Origin: Citromicrobium sp. JLT1363
GTDB lineage: Bacteria; Pseudomonadota; Alphaproteobacteria; Sphingomonadales; Sphingomonadaceae
Direction: 5' to 3'
NCBI RefSeq assembly: GCF_000186705.1
Contig: NZ_AEUE01000003.1
Coordinates: forward strand, 186,001 to 250,000
Length of the DNA stretch: 64,000 nucleotides
The notes below the pieces were generated by a model, which saw nothing but the letters and a program-made list of their open reading frames with translations, was not told where the DNA came from and did no database searches. Each line of letters begins with the position of its first letter. The first letter of the stretch is position 1. A program made the translations under genes and the position numbers. Positions 44,158-53,028 of the stretch are shown here, one piece after another.

Positions 44158-45743
44158 TCCCCGGCAGCATGCAGCCCTATGCGCTGACTCTGGACAAGTT
44201 TCTGGACCATGCGGCCCGCTGGCACCCCCATTCGCAGGTGGTCACCGCGCTGGACGATGGCCGCAGCGCGCGGATCGATTACCCCGGCTTGCGCGAGCGG
44301 GCGAAGCGCGTGTCCGCCGCGCTGGCGGAACGCGGCGTGGGCCATGGCGACTGCGTGGCGACGCTGGCGTGGAACACTCAGGCGCACGTCGAATGCTGGT
44401 ACGCGATCATGGGCATGGGGGCGGTCTGCCACACGCTCAATCCGCGCCTGCTGCCTGGGCAGATTGCCGCGATGCTGCGCCAGAGCGGGGCGCGCATCCT
44501 GATCCTGAGCGCGGATTTGCATGCGCTGGCGCGCGAAGTCCTGGCACAGGCGGAGCCGGTCGAGGAAATCCTGCTGATCGACGGCGCGGAGGGCGAGCCC
44601 GACGCGCTTGGCGAAGGCGCGCGGCGGGTCGGCACGCTCGCGGGCGCGGTGGCGAGTGCTGAGGGCGACGTCGCGTGGGGCGGGTTCGACGAGAACGCGC
44701 CGTGCGGCCTGTGTTTCACGTCGGGCACCACGGGCGAGCCCAAGGGAGTCACCTATACCCACCGGGGCAATTATCTGCACACGATGCGCCAGCTTCAGGC
44801 CGATGTCGCGGGGCTGACGGGCGAGGATTGCGTGCTGACCGTCGTGCCCATGTTCCACGCCAATGCCTGGGGTCTGCCGTTTTCCGTACCCGCCGTGGGT
44901 GGCAGGCTGGTGCTGCCGGGCCGGCATGCCGACGGAGCGACACTCGCCCGGCTGATTGTGGAGGAACAGGTCACGATCGGCGTCGGCGTGCCGACCGTCT
45001 GGCTGGGGCTGATGGACCATCTTGATGAGACAGGGGTGGAAGTGCCGTCCCTGGCGCGCATCATGGTGGGCGGGGCTGCCATGCCGCCCGCGCTGATGGA
45101 GCGGATCGAGGCACGCGGGATCGGCGTGCAGACGACCTGGGGAATGACGGAGATTTCGCCGCTGGGCACGGCCATGCCGCCCGCACGCGACATTCGCGAT
45201 CCCTCCGTCTCGGGCCGCCCGGCAATCGGTATCGACCTGATGCTGAGCGACGCAGCGGGCACGCCGCTGGAGCAGCAGCGCGATGCCGAAGGGCACCTGT
45301 GGGTGCGCGGGCCGAGCGTGGTGGAGCGTTACCTCGGGCAGAGCGAGCCCGCGACGCGCGACGGCTGGTTCGACACCGGCGATCTTGCGCGGATCGATGC
45401 GCAGGGCATGCTTTCGATCACGGGGAGGTCCAAGGACCTCATCAAGTCGGGCGGGGAATGGATCAATCCGGCCGAGATAGAGGCGATCGTGGGTGCGCAT
45501 CCGGACGTGTCGATGGTCGCCGTGATCGGCCGCGAGGATGCCAAGTGGGGCGAACGCCCGATGCTTCTGGTGGAGGTTCGCCCGGGTGCCGATATCTCTG
45601 ACGGGGCGCTGCTTTCCACGCTGGACGACCGGGTGGCGCGCTGGTGGAAGCCCGACAGTGTGCAGCGGTTGGCGAAGATGCCATTGGCAGCGACGGGAAA
45701 AATCGACAAACTGCGGCTCAGATCGGAGTATGGCCGGTCATGA
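44154..45743 (+). CDS. AMP-dependent acyl-CoA ligase
   Basis: A 529-residue adenylate-forming enzyme that would activate a carboxylic acid to its CoA thioester with ATP. Motifs: CFTSGTTGEPKG near residue 187-198, TTWGMTE near 330, WFDTGDLARID near 404, GRSKDLIKSGGEWI with the hinge, and the C-terminal Lys in MPLAATGKIDK. The family is close to medium/long-chain acyl-CoA synthetases and to ligases of the terpenoid and steroid acid type. The ATG overlaps the upstream esterase stop codon, and the TetR gene overlaps its own stop codon. The coupling suggests that the acid freed by the esterase, or made from it, is its substrate. Confidence 0.92.
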   Translation: MIPGSMQPYALTLDKFLDHAARWHPHSQVVTALDDGRSARIDYPGLRERAKRVSAALAERGVGHGDCVATLAWNTQAHVECWYAIMGMGAVCHTLNPRLLPGQIAAMLRQSGARILILSADLHALAREVLAQAEPVEEILLIDGAEGEPDALGEGARRVGTLAGAVASAEGDVAWGGFDENAPCGLCFTSGTTGEPKGVTYTHRGNYLHTMRQLQADVAGLTGEDCVLTVVPMFHANAWGLPFSVPAVGGRLVLPGRHADGATLARLIVEEQVTIGVGVPTVWLGLMDHLDETGVEVPSLARIMVGGAAMPPALMERIEARGIGVQTTWGMTEISPLGTAMPPARDIRDPSVSGRPAIGIDLMLSDAAGTPLEQQRDAEGHLWVRGPSVVERYLGQSEPATRDGWFDTGDLARIDAQGMLSITGRSKDLIKSGGEWINPAEIEAIVGAHPDVSMVAVIGREDAKWGERPMLLVEVRPGADISDGALLSTLDDRVARWWKPDSVQRLAKMPLAATGKIDKLRLRSEYGRS

Positions 45744-46501
45744 CCCTTTTGCAGCAGCCTGCGGACCGCACGGCCGATCCCGCACGGAGGAAAATCGAAT
45801 TGTCGAATACGCAGGCCCGCAAGAAGCGGCCGACCAAAGCCGAGCAACGCGCCGAGACCACCGAACAGATCCTCGATGAAGCGGAGTACCTCTTTTCCAA
45901 GCACGGCCTGCACGGGGTTACGCTGAAAGACGTGGCCAAGCGGGTGGGGGTGCATCACACGCTTCTGAACTACTATTTCGAAGACAAGCAGAAGCTGTTC
46001 GACGCAGTCTTCGGGCGCCGCGCCGTGGTCGCCAACGAGGTCCGCATGAAGGCCCTCGACGAATATGATCGGGAAACCGGCGGCAATCCAACGGTGGAAG
46101 GCGCGCTGCATGCCTTTCTCGATACCAACCTCGACCTTTACGGAGAGGGCGGCGATCAGTGGCGCTATTCGGGCAGGCTGGCCGCGCTGGTCTCCAACAC
46201 GCCCGAATGGGGTGCCGAAATGTTCGATCAGTGGTTCGATCCTGTCGTGCTGCGCCTGATCGAGATGCTCAAGAAGGCGCTCCCGCATGCGGCGGAGGAA
46301 GACCTTTTCTGGGGCTACCACTTCACGACCGGCGCACTGATGCTGACGCTCGCGCGGACCGGTCGTATCGACAAACTTTCCGGTGGGCTCGCGCAATCGG
46401 AGGATTTTGCCGCCGTGAAGCAGCGCATGGCGCGGTTCATGGCCGCCGGCATCCAGGAAATCTGCGGCACCGGCGAAGGAGCGCCGCAAGCGGAAAGTTA
46501 A
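45740..46501 (+). CDS. TetR/AcrR family transcriptional regulator
   Basis: A 253-residue TetR-family repressor. The helix-turn-helix is at about 35-85 (AETTEQILDEAEYLFSKHG, VTLKDVAKRVGVHHTLLNYY), followed by a large, mostly helical ligand domain. The ATG overlaps the ligase stop codon (ATGA). A TTG at 45800 has an even better GGAGGAAAA site and may be the true start, giving 233 residues. Being cotranscribed with a ligase, it probably senses the CoA ester or free acid. Its likely operators are the palindromes at 39942-39975 and 46558-46588. Confidence 0.9.
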   Translation: MTLLQQPADRTADPARRKIELSNTQARKKRPTKAEQRAETTEQILDEAEYLFSKHGLHGVTLKDVAKRVGVHHTLLNYYFEDKQKLFDAVFGRRAVVANEVRMKALDEYDRETGGNPTVEGALHAFLDTNLDLYGEGGDQWRYSGRLAALVSNTPEWGAEMFDQWFDPVVLRLIEMLKKALPHAAEEDLFWGYHFTTGALMLTLARTGRIDKLSGGLAQSEDFAAVKQRMARFMAAGIQEICGTGEGAPQAES

Positions 46502-46557
46502 GGGAACGGGGCGGCCGGGCCTCCAGACGGGAGGGAGCACCCCCTTCCATGCAAGAT

Positions 46558-46588
46558 ATTAACTCGCTAGAGAGTGAACAACATTCAC
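46558..46588. promoter_or_regulatory. Second copy of the probable TetR operator
   Basis: ATTAACTCGCTAGAGAGTGAAC (46558-46579 in two parts: ATTAACTCGC, TAGAGAGTGAAC) aligns with the centre of the 39942-39975 palindrome at 16 of 22 positions, including the arm GAGAGTGAA. The next bases CAACATTCAC equal the left arm of that palindrome, so GTGAA and TTCAC also pair across 5 bp. Confidence 0.65.
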
Positions 46589-46609
46589 GGATGCAGAAAG
46601 GTGGGACAA

Positions 46610-47518
46610 TTGGCTGGCGATAGGACACTGGAAGGCAAGGTTGCGATCATCACCGGCGCGGGCGGAGGGCTTGGCCGCTGCCACGCGCTCGAACTGGCGC
46701 GGCATGGCGCGAGGGTGGTGGTCAACGATCTGGCCGAGGATGCCTGCGCACAGGTGGTCGAGGAAATTCGCGAGGGCGGAGGCGAGGCGATGGCAGCCGC
46801 CGGTTCCGTGACCGACGAGCAGGCGGTGGCGGCGATGGTGGCAGGCGCGATCGATGGCTGGGGCCGGGTCGACATCCTCGTCAACAATGCCGGCATCCTG
46901 CGCGACAAGAGCTTCGCCAAGATGGACCTCGCGGATTTCCGCGCCGTGGTGGATGTTCACCTGATGGGCGCGGCGATCTGCACCAAGGCGGTGTGGGCTC
47001 CCATGCGCGAACAGGGCCATGGCCGCATCGTCATGACCACGTCCTCCTCCGGCCTGTACGGCAATTTCGGCCAGGCGAATTACGGCGCAGCGAAGATGGC
47101 GCTGGTCGGCCTGATGCAGACGCTGGCGATCGAGGGCGCGAAATACGACATCCGCGTCAACTGCCTCGCGCCCACGGCGGCCACGCAGATGACCGGCGGC
47201 GTGCTGCCCGAAGAGGCACTGGCCCGGCTGGACCCGGCCTTCGTGAGCCCCGGCATCGTGCATCTTGTCGGCAGCGACGCACCCTCGCGGGCGATCCTGT
47301 GCGCAGGCGCGGGCCACTTCGCCGCCGCGCATGTCACCCTGACCGAGGGCGTTCAGATCGGAAGCGCAGACAACGCCGCCGCCGAGGTGACGCGCCAGTG
47401 GAGCGCCATTGTCGACCGGTCGGGCGAAATCGTGCCGGAGTACGGGTTCACCCAGGCCGAACGCGAGGTCGCAGCGGCGCAGGCCGGATCCGGGGAGGCG
47501 CTCGCCCGGGCGCAGTGA
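46610..47518 (+). CDS. SDR family oxidoreductase, HSD17B4/MFE-2-like
   Basis: A 302-residue short-chain dehydrogenase. The NAD-binding TGAGGGLG (15-22), VVNDL, NNAGILRD, and the catalytic Y158xxxK162 in FGQANYGAAK are intact. The sequence SSGLYGNFGQANY and the C-terminal extension of about 50 residues resemble the dehydrogenase unit of peroxisomal multifunctional enzyme type 2. A 3-hydroxyacyl-CoA dehydrogenase role is therefore likely. The start is uncertain: I favour TTG 46610, 5 nt after AAAGGTGG. GTG codons at 46574 and 46601 are in frame, but the first would place the operator inside the gene. Confidence 0.88.
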   Translation: MAGDRTLEGKVAIITGAGGGLGRCHALELARHGARVVVNDLAEDACAQVVEEIREGGGEAMAAAGSVTDEQAVAAMVAGAIDGWGRVDILVNNAGILRDKSFAKMDLADFRAVVDVHLMGAAICTKAVWAPMREQGHGRIVMTTSSSGLYGNFGQANYGAAKMALVGLMQTLAIEGAKYDIRVNCLAPTAATQMTGGVLPEEALARLDPAFVSPGIVHLVGSDAPSRAILCAGAGHFAAAHVTLTEGVQIGSADNAAAEVTRQWSAIVDRSGEIVPEYGFTQAEREVAAAQAGSGEALARAQ

Positions 47519-47588
47519 TCGAACACGCGGGAGCGAAGCGAGCGGGGCAAACCCGCCGCACCCCTGCGAGGAGAGGAGTGAGGAAGGC

Positions 47589-49250
47589 ATGAAACGGCTC
47601 GTAACCTCTGCTGCGCTGATGGCGGCGGCCCTGCTTGCGGGCGCCTGCGCGAGCGTGGGCGGTGGGACAGCCACATGGACGGGCGTTTCGTCCGCGCCGG
47701 TGGCCACCACCTCGCACGGCGCCCTTCGCGGGACGGCGGAAGACGGCCTGCGCGTCTTTCGTGGCATTGCCTACGCCGCGCCCCCGGTGGGCGATCTGCG
47801 CTGGGCGCCGCCGCAGCCTGCCACCCGGTGGGATGGCGTACGAGATGCGAGCCGCTTCGGTCCCGCCTGCGTCCAGCCGCCCGTTCCGGCTGCGAGCCTC
47901 TACAACGATCCTCCCGCCAGCACCTCGGAAGACTGCCTCAATCTCAATGTCTGGGCGCCGGAGGATGCGCAGAACGCGCCCGTGATCGTCTGGATACACG
48001 GCGGTTCGCTGAGGATCGGTGCGAACAGTCTGCCGATGTACGACGGCGCCAATTACGCGCGGCGCGGGGTGGTGTTCGTATCGCTCAACTACCGGCTCGG
48101 CCCGCTCGGCTGGCTGGCGCACGAGGAGCTGAGCGAGCAATCCCCGGACGGTATTTCGGGCAACTACGGGCTGCTGGACCAGATCGCCGCGCTGCGCTGG
48201 GTGCGCGAGAATATCGCGGAGTTCGGCGGCGATCCGGGGAACGTCACGGTAATGGGCGAATCCGCAGGCGCGCTCAGCACGACCTACCTGATGGTGTCTC
48301 CGCAAGCGCGGGGCCTGTTCGACAAGGCGATCATCCAGAGCACCAACCTGCGCAGCTTCCCGGAACTGTCGGAGGCTGCCAATGGCATGCCCCCGGCCGA
48401 GCGGATCGGATCCGGTGTGCTCGAAAAGCTGGGTGCAGCCGATATCGACGCGGCCCGCGCAATGGACCCGCAGACCCTCACCAACAAGGCGACGCTGGCG
48501 GGATTTGTCCCGCAGGGCACGATTGACGGGACAATCCTGCCCGATCAGCTCAACGAAATCTTCGACCGCGGCGAACAGGCGCGCGTGCCCGTGATCGTGG
48601 GCTACAACGCGCACGAATACCGGCCCGTGGGCGGGCCCGGCCTGCGCATGCCCGCAACGCCGGAGCAGTACGAGGCGATGATCGAGCGCGTCTATGGTGC
48701 GCTGACGCCCCAATTCCTGCGCATATATCCGCATAGCGATGGCGACGACGCCCTGCTCGACGCGACGGGCGACATTATCTTCGGCTGGTCGGGAGAGCGC
48801 ATCGCGCAAAGCCAGGACGCGCTGGGCCTCCCGGCCTACTTCTACGTCTTCGACCATTGCTATCCGTCCGCCAGGGCGCGCGATCTTTGCGCGTTCCACG
48901 CAAGCGAAGTGCCTTTCACCTTCGGCAATCTGGACGCCGATGCCCTGCCCGAAGTGTGGCCCGTGCCCGATGGCCCGCATGATCGCGCGGTGTCGGACGC
49001 GATGCTCGATTACTGGACCAGCTTTGCCGCCAGCGGCCGCCCGCAAGCGGACGGGCTGCCCGCGTGGCAGCCCTATGGTTCGGCGCAGCACTACGTCCGC
49101 TTCGACGACGCTCCGCTGGCGGGGCGCGACTACAAGCCAGGCATGTTCGAACTGCACGAAGCATTCGCCGCGCAGCAGCGCGCGGCCGGGCGATCATGGG
49201 GAATGCCCGCGGGCCTGAATGCCGCACCGCAATCCGACGACACAGAATAG
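47589..49250 (+). CDS. Second carboxylesterase, type B, probable lipoprotein
   Basis: A 553-residue type B carboxylesterase closely related to the one at 42484: both share the opening RGIAYAAPPVGDLRW-type segment, SEDCLNLNVW, IHGGS and the nucleophile GESAGAL (S225). The N-terminus here reads ALLAGACASV, so it may be lipid-anchored instead of freely secreted, although the lipobox is not perfect. The paralogues differ around the acyl pocket, so they may cut different esters or different positions in one molecule. The ATG has a GAGGAAGG site 2-6 nt upstream. It follows the SDR gene by 70 bp and precedes a transporter gene. Confidence 0.9.
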   Translation: MKRLVTSAALMAAALLAGACASVGGGTATWTGVSSAPVATTSHGALRGTAEDGLRVFRGIAYAAPPVGDLRWAPPQPATRWDGVRDASRFGPACVQPPVPAASLYNDPPASTSEDCLNLNVWAPEDAQNAPVIVWIHGGSLRIGANSLPMYDGANYARRGVVFVSLNYRLGPLGWLAHEELSEQSPDGISGNYGLLDQIAALRWVRENIAEFGGDPGNVTVMGESAGALSTTYLMVSPQARGLFDKAIIQSTNLRSFPELSEAANGMPPAERIGSGVLEKLGAADIDAARAMDPQTLTNKATLAGFVPQGTIDGTILPDQLNEIFDRGEQARVPVIVGYNAHEYRPVGGPGLRMPATPEQYEAMIERVYGALTPQFLRIYPHSDGDDALLDATGDIIFGWSGERIAQSQDALGLPAYFYVFDHCYPSARARDLCAFHASEVPFTFGNLDADALPEVWPVPDGPHDRAVSDAMLDYWTSFAASGRPQADGLPAWQPYGSAQHYVRFDDAPLAGRDYKPGMFELHEAFAAQQRAAGRSWGMPAGLNAAPQSDDTE

Positions 49251-49281
49251 AACGAAAATCCAAGGGGGGGAGAGCCCGATC

Positions 49282-50622
49282 ATGAGCATGACCAACACCA
49301 GTCCGGCGGGGGCGCCGCCTGTCGAGACGCCCTATTCGAAGGCCTCCTACCGGTATTTCGTCCTCGGTGTGCTCACCCTGGTCTACGCGCTCAACTTCGT
49401 CGACCGGCAGCTGCTCGTCATCCTGCAGGAGCAGATCAAGCTGGAGCTCGACCTGTCGGATACCCAGCTCGGGCTGCTGTCCGGCTTCGCCTTTGCGCTG
49501 TTCTATGTTTCCTGCGGCATTCCCATCGCGCGCTGGGCGGATGGCGGCGTGCGGCGCAACATCATCGCCCTGGCGCTCACCGTGTGGAGCGGGATGACCG
49601 CCGTTAGCGGACTGGCGCAGAATTTTGCCCACCTGCTGCTCGCCCGGGTCGGGGTCGGCGTGGGCGAGGCGGGTGGCAGCCCCCCTGCGCACTCGATGAT
49701 ATCGGACATTTTCCCGGAGAAGGAGCGCGCCACCGCGCTCTCGATCTACTCCATCGGGATCTACATCGGCATCCTGACCGGCTTCGCGCTGGGCGGCTTC
49801 ATTGCCGAGGCCTTCGGCTGGCGCACGGCCTTCTTCGTCGTCGGCCTGCCGGGCATTCTCGTCGCGCTCTTCCTGCGCCTGACCGTGGCCGAACCGATCC
49901 GTGGCTGGTCAGAAAAGCGCGAGAGCGAGGCGGGCGAGAGCCCGACCTTCGTGACGGTCCTCAAGTTCCTGTGGTCGCGCAAAACCTTCCGCAACCTGGC
50001 TCTCGCGGGGAGCCTGCAAGCCACGGTGATCTACGCCATCGGCAACTGGCTGCCCTCGTTCTTCCTGCGCAATCACGAGATCGGGCTGGCGGAACTGGGC
50101 CTGTGGATGGCGCTGACCTCCGGCCTGGGCGGGGGTGCGGGCTCGTTCTTCGGCGGGTGGTTCGCCGACAGGATGGGCCAGCGCGACCGTCGCTGGTACG
50201 TGTGGGGTTCCGCGATCCTGATCCTAGCCATCACCCCTGTGCTGCTGGTGATGCTCAACACGGGCAACCTGGCGCTGGCGCTAGCGCTGACGGGCGTGTT
50301 CCACTTCCTCTCGGCTTCCTATCTCGGCCCGGCACTGGCCGTGTCGCACGGGCTGGTCGGGCTGCGGATGCGGGCGATGACGTCCGCGGTGTTCTTCTTC
50401 TTCATCAACCTGATCGGCCTCGGCCTCGGCCCGCTGATCGTCGGCTATCTGAGCGACACCTTTGCCGCTGCGGGTTCCGAAACGGCACTGGCGACCGCGA
50501 TGCTGATCGTGGGGTGCGCGGCTTCGCTGTGGGGCGGGGCGCATTACCTCTTCGCCTCGCGCCATATCCGGGGCGACATCGCCAACAGCCCGGCCACCGC
50601 GCCCAAGGTGGAATCGCTGTGA
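49282..50622 (+). CDS. MFS transporter
   Basis: A 446-residue major facilitator protein with 12 predicted helices. LNFVDRQLLVILQEQIK in helix 1, the loop 2-3 motif ARWADGGVRRN and GWFADRMGQRDRR in the second half place it in the anion/metabolite family often called spinster-like or ACS type in sphingomonads. Such transporters carry organic acids or hydrophobic metabolites across the inner membrane. Its position between an esterase and a surface lipoprotein suggests import of the esterase product. The ATG follows a long G-rich ribosome site. A GTGA overlap joins it to the next gene. Confidence 0.92.
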   Translation: MSMTNTSPAGAPPVETPYSKASYRYFVLGVLTLVYALNFVDRQLLVILQEQIKLELDLSDTQLGLLSGFAFALFYVSCGIPIARWADGGVRRNIIALALTVWSGMTAVSGLAQNFAHLLLARVGVGVGEAGGSPPAHSMISDIFPEKERATALSIYSIGIYIGILTGFALGGFIAEAFGWRTAFFVVGLPGILVALFLRLTVAEPIRGWSEKRESEAGESPTFVTVLKFLWSRKTFRNLALAGSLQATVIYAIGNWLPSFFLRNHEIGLAELGLWMALTSGLGGGAGSFFGGWFADRMGQRDRRWYVWGSAILILAITPVLLVMLNTGNLALALALTGVFHFLSASYLGPALAVSHGLVGLRMRAMTSAVFFFFINLIGLGLGPLIVGYLSDTFAAAGSETALATAMLIVGCAASLWGGAHYLFASRHIRGDIANSPATAPKVESL

Positions 50623-52190
50623 CGGCAGCGGTCGGCCTGCGCATGCCGCTCGCCACGCTGGCCGCAGTGGCGGTGGGCGGCTGCGCGGCGGGTGCCGGCT
50701 TGCCGGCCGCTCCGCTCACGGTTGCGGATACGCCGACCTCTGCCCCCACGCCCTCGGGAGAATACATCTCCTGGCGCGAACACCGCATCGACGACGAGGA
50801 TCTGGGCGGCGTGCCCATCCGTGGCGGCGACGGGCTGCAGATGGCCGATATCGACCGCGACGGCTTTCCCGATATCGTCTCGGTACACGAGGATTCGAAC
50901 CATCTGCGGATCGCCTTCGGGAGTGCGGACCCCGACCGCTGGGTGCTCGCTACGGTTGCCTCGGGCGATATCGTCGCTGCGATAGAGGATGTCGCGGTCG
51001 GCGATCTCGATGGCGATGGATGGCCCGATCTGGTCGCCGCGAACGAGGAGGCGCATCTCGCTGTCTTCCGCAATCCGGGCAGCCACGAGGGCGCGCGCGC
51101 CGGCGGCTGGCCCGGCTTCGTGCCGCCGGTCACGCAGGGGCGCGGATCGTGGCTGCGGGTGTTCGTCGCGGATATCGACGGGGACGGGCGGCCCGACGTA
51201 ACGGCCGCCAACAAGGGCGCGAGCGATATCGTCGATCCCGATGCTCCGCGAGAAGACCGGACGACCTCGCTGTTCACGCTTCACGGCGATCCGATGGCGG
51301 CCGGGGCGTGGCGCGAACAGGTGCTTTTCAGAAAGGATGTGCCCAACACCGCGATGCCGGTCGATATCGACGGCGACGGCGATCTGGACGTGCTGGCCGC
51401 CGCGCGCCTGGCCCAGCAGTCCTACATCCTCGAAAATCGCGGAACCGATGCTGAGGGGGCCGTGCTGGTCGTGCCGCACCGGATTGCGATCGACGACAGC
51501 GCGCTGCCCGGCTGTACGGTTTCGACCAGCGCCTTCCAGTCCGCGTTCCGCGATGTGAGCGGCGATGGGCGGCCCGACCTGATTATTGGCGCAATCGAGA
51601 AATGCGCCGATCCGCGCGCACCCGGCGGTCTGCCCGCGCTCGGCTGGCTGGAGCAGCCCGAGACGCTCGACGCGCCGTGGACCTACCACCGCATCGGAGA
51701 CATCCTGCCCGATATGGTCATCGCGGTCGAACTCGCGGACATAGACGGTGATGGCGATCTGGACGCGATCACGGGGGGCTATTCGGGGCTCAACATCGTC
51801 AAGGGCGGCTATTCGGGTGCGACGCGCGAGGCGGATCATCCCGCTGTGACCGCGTCCTCCACGGTCGGACGGATCGCCTGGTTCGAGAACCCCGGCGCAG
51901 CGGATGGCGCCTGGCAGCGGCACGATATTTCGCGCCGGGTGCGCGGCATGTTCGACCAGTTCATTGCGCGCGACATGGACGCCGACGGCGATGCCGATCT
52001 GGTGGGCACGCGCGGAAACAGCGGACGGTTCGACGGGGTCTTCTGGCTGGAACAGGTGCGCTCTGCCGATCCTCGCGCCGCTTTCTCACCCGCTCGCGCC
52101 GAGGAAAGCCGCCCGCTTCCGCTGCCCCCCGCCGATTGGCTGGATCGTTACCACGAAGCGAACACGCTGGTTGCGCCCAACAAGCGCTAG
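50619..52190 (+). CDS. FG-GAP/VCBS repeat lipoprotein
   Basis: A 523-residue protein, GTG start overlapping the MFS stop codon. The lipobox VGGC lies near residue 22, so it should be a lipoprotein. The body is a beta-propeller of FG-GAP/VCBS repeats; at least seven DxDxDG-type calcium loops are visible (for example DIDRDGFPD, DLDGDGWPD, DIDGDGRPD, DMDADGDAD), spaced about 50-70 residues. The family includes integrin-like and lectin-like propellers that bind ligands or other proteins at the cell surface. No catalytic motif is seen. Its place inside a catabolic operon suggests ligand capture for the TonB receptor, which is inference. Confidence 0.85.
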   Translation: MTAAVGLRMPLATLAAVAVGGCAAGAGLPAAPLTVADTPTSAPTPSGEYISWREHRIDDEDLGGVPIRGGDGLQMADIDRDGFPDIVSVHEDSNHLRIAFGSADPDRWVLATVASGDIVAAIEDVAVGDLDGDGWPDLVAANEEAHLAVFRNPGSHEGARAGGWPGFVPPVTQGRGSWLRVFVADIDGDGRPDVTAANKGASDIVDPDAPREDRTTSLFTLHGDPMAAGAWREQVLFRKDVPNTAMPVDIDGDGDLDVLAAARLAQQSYILENRGTDAEGAVLVVPHRIAIDDSALPGCTVSTSAFQSAFRDVSGDGRPDLIIGAIEKCADPRAPGGLPALGWLEQPETLDAPWTYHRIGDILPDMVIAVELADIDGDGDLDAITGGYSGLNIVKGGYSGATREADHPAVTASSTVGRIAWFENPGAADGAWQRHDISRRVRGMFDQFIARDMDADGDADLVGTRGNSGRFDGVFWLEQVRSADPRAAFSPARAEESRPLPLPPADWLDRYHEANTLVAPNKR

Positions 52191-52221
52191 GCCACTCCGA
52201 AAACTGTCACGAGGTTTACCA

Positions 52222-52992
52222 ATGACGCATGCTCACCCCCTTGCCGGACGGGTCTGTCTGATCACCGGCGCATCCTCCGGCATCGGCGCGCATCTTGCGC
52301 GGCGGATGGCGCGGGCGGGCGCGCAGGTGGTGCTCGGGGCGCGCAGGACCGAACTGACCGGGACGATCACTGAGGACATCAACAGTGCCGGGGGCAAGGC
52401 GCTGGCCGTGCCGCTGGACGTGACCAGCGAAAGCTCGATCGCGGAGGCGTTCGCTTCTGCCGAAAGCCGCTTCGGCCCGGTCGATACGGTGGTCGCCAAT
52501 GCCGGCGTGGTTCGCAACGGACGCTCTACCGACGCGCCGGAAACCGACTTGCGGCAGGTCTACGACACCAATCTTCTGGGCGTGCACCTGACCGCCAATG
52601 CCGCTGCGCGCGCGATGATGGCGGCGGGCAGCCGGGAAAGCGAGGCGGGGCGAATCGTCATCATCGGTTCGATCACCGCGCAGATGACGGGGCAGGGCGA
52701 TGCCGCCTATGCAGCCAGCAAGGCAGGCGTCGCGCACCTTGGCCGGCAGCTGGCGCGCGAGTGGGTGCGGCAGGGGATCAACGTCAACACCGTGCAGCCG
52801 GGCTACATCCGCACCGAACTGGTCGGCGACTGGTTCGATAGCGATGGCGGCAAGGCGCAGATCGCCGGCTGGCACAGGCGGCGCCTGATGGAGATCGACG
52901 CGCTGGACGATCTGGTGCTGTTCCTGTGCAGCGACGCTTCGGCGCATGTCACCGGAGGCACCTTCACGGTGGACGATGGCCAGTCTCTCTAG
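52222..52992 (+). CDS. SDR family oxidoreductase
   Basis: A 256-residue classical short-chain dehydrogenase. TGASSGIG (15-22), LGARR (favouring NADP(H) by the Arg after strand 2), VANAGV, and Y163xxxK167 in DAAYAASKAG are intact. It ends with GTFTVDDGQSL, as in FabG-like members. It would oxidise or reduce an alcohol/ketone in the pathway. It starts 31 bp after the VCBS-repeat gene and ends 36 bp before the convergent thioesterase gene. A role as a hydroxysteroid- or terpenol-type dehydrogenase is possible, but the substrate cannot be read from sequence. Confidence 0.9.
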   Translation: MTHAHPLAGRVCLITGASSGIGAHLARRMARAGAQVVLGARRTELTGTITEDINSAGGKALAVPLDVTSESSIAEAFASAESRFGPVDTVVANAGVVRNGRSTDAPETDLRQVYDTNLLGVHLTANAAARAMMAAGSRESEAGRIVIIGSITAQMTGQGDAAYAASKAGVAHLGRQLAREWVRQGINVNTVQPGYIRTELVGDWFDSDGGKAQIAGWHRRRLMEIDALDDLVLFLCSDASAHVTGGTFTVDDGQSL

Positions 52993-53028
52993 CGCGCCGT
53001 CACCAGCTCTCGTGCCCGACCCCGGCGC

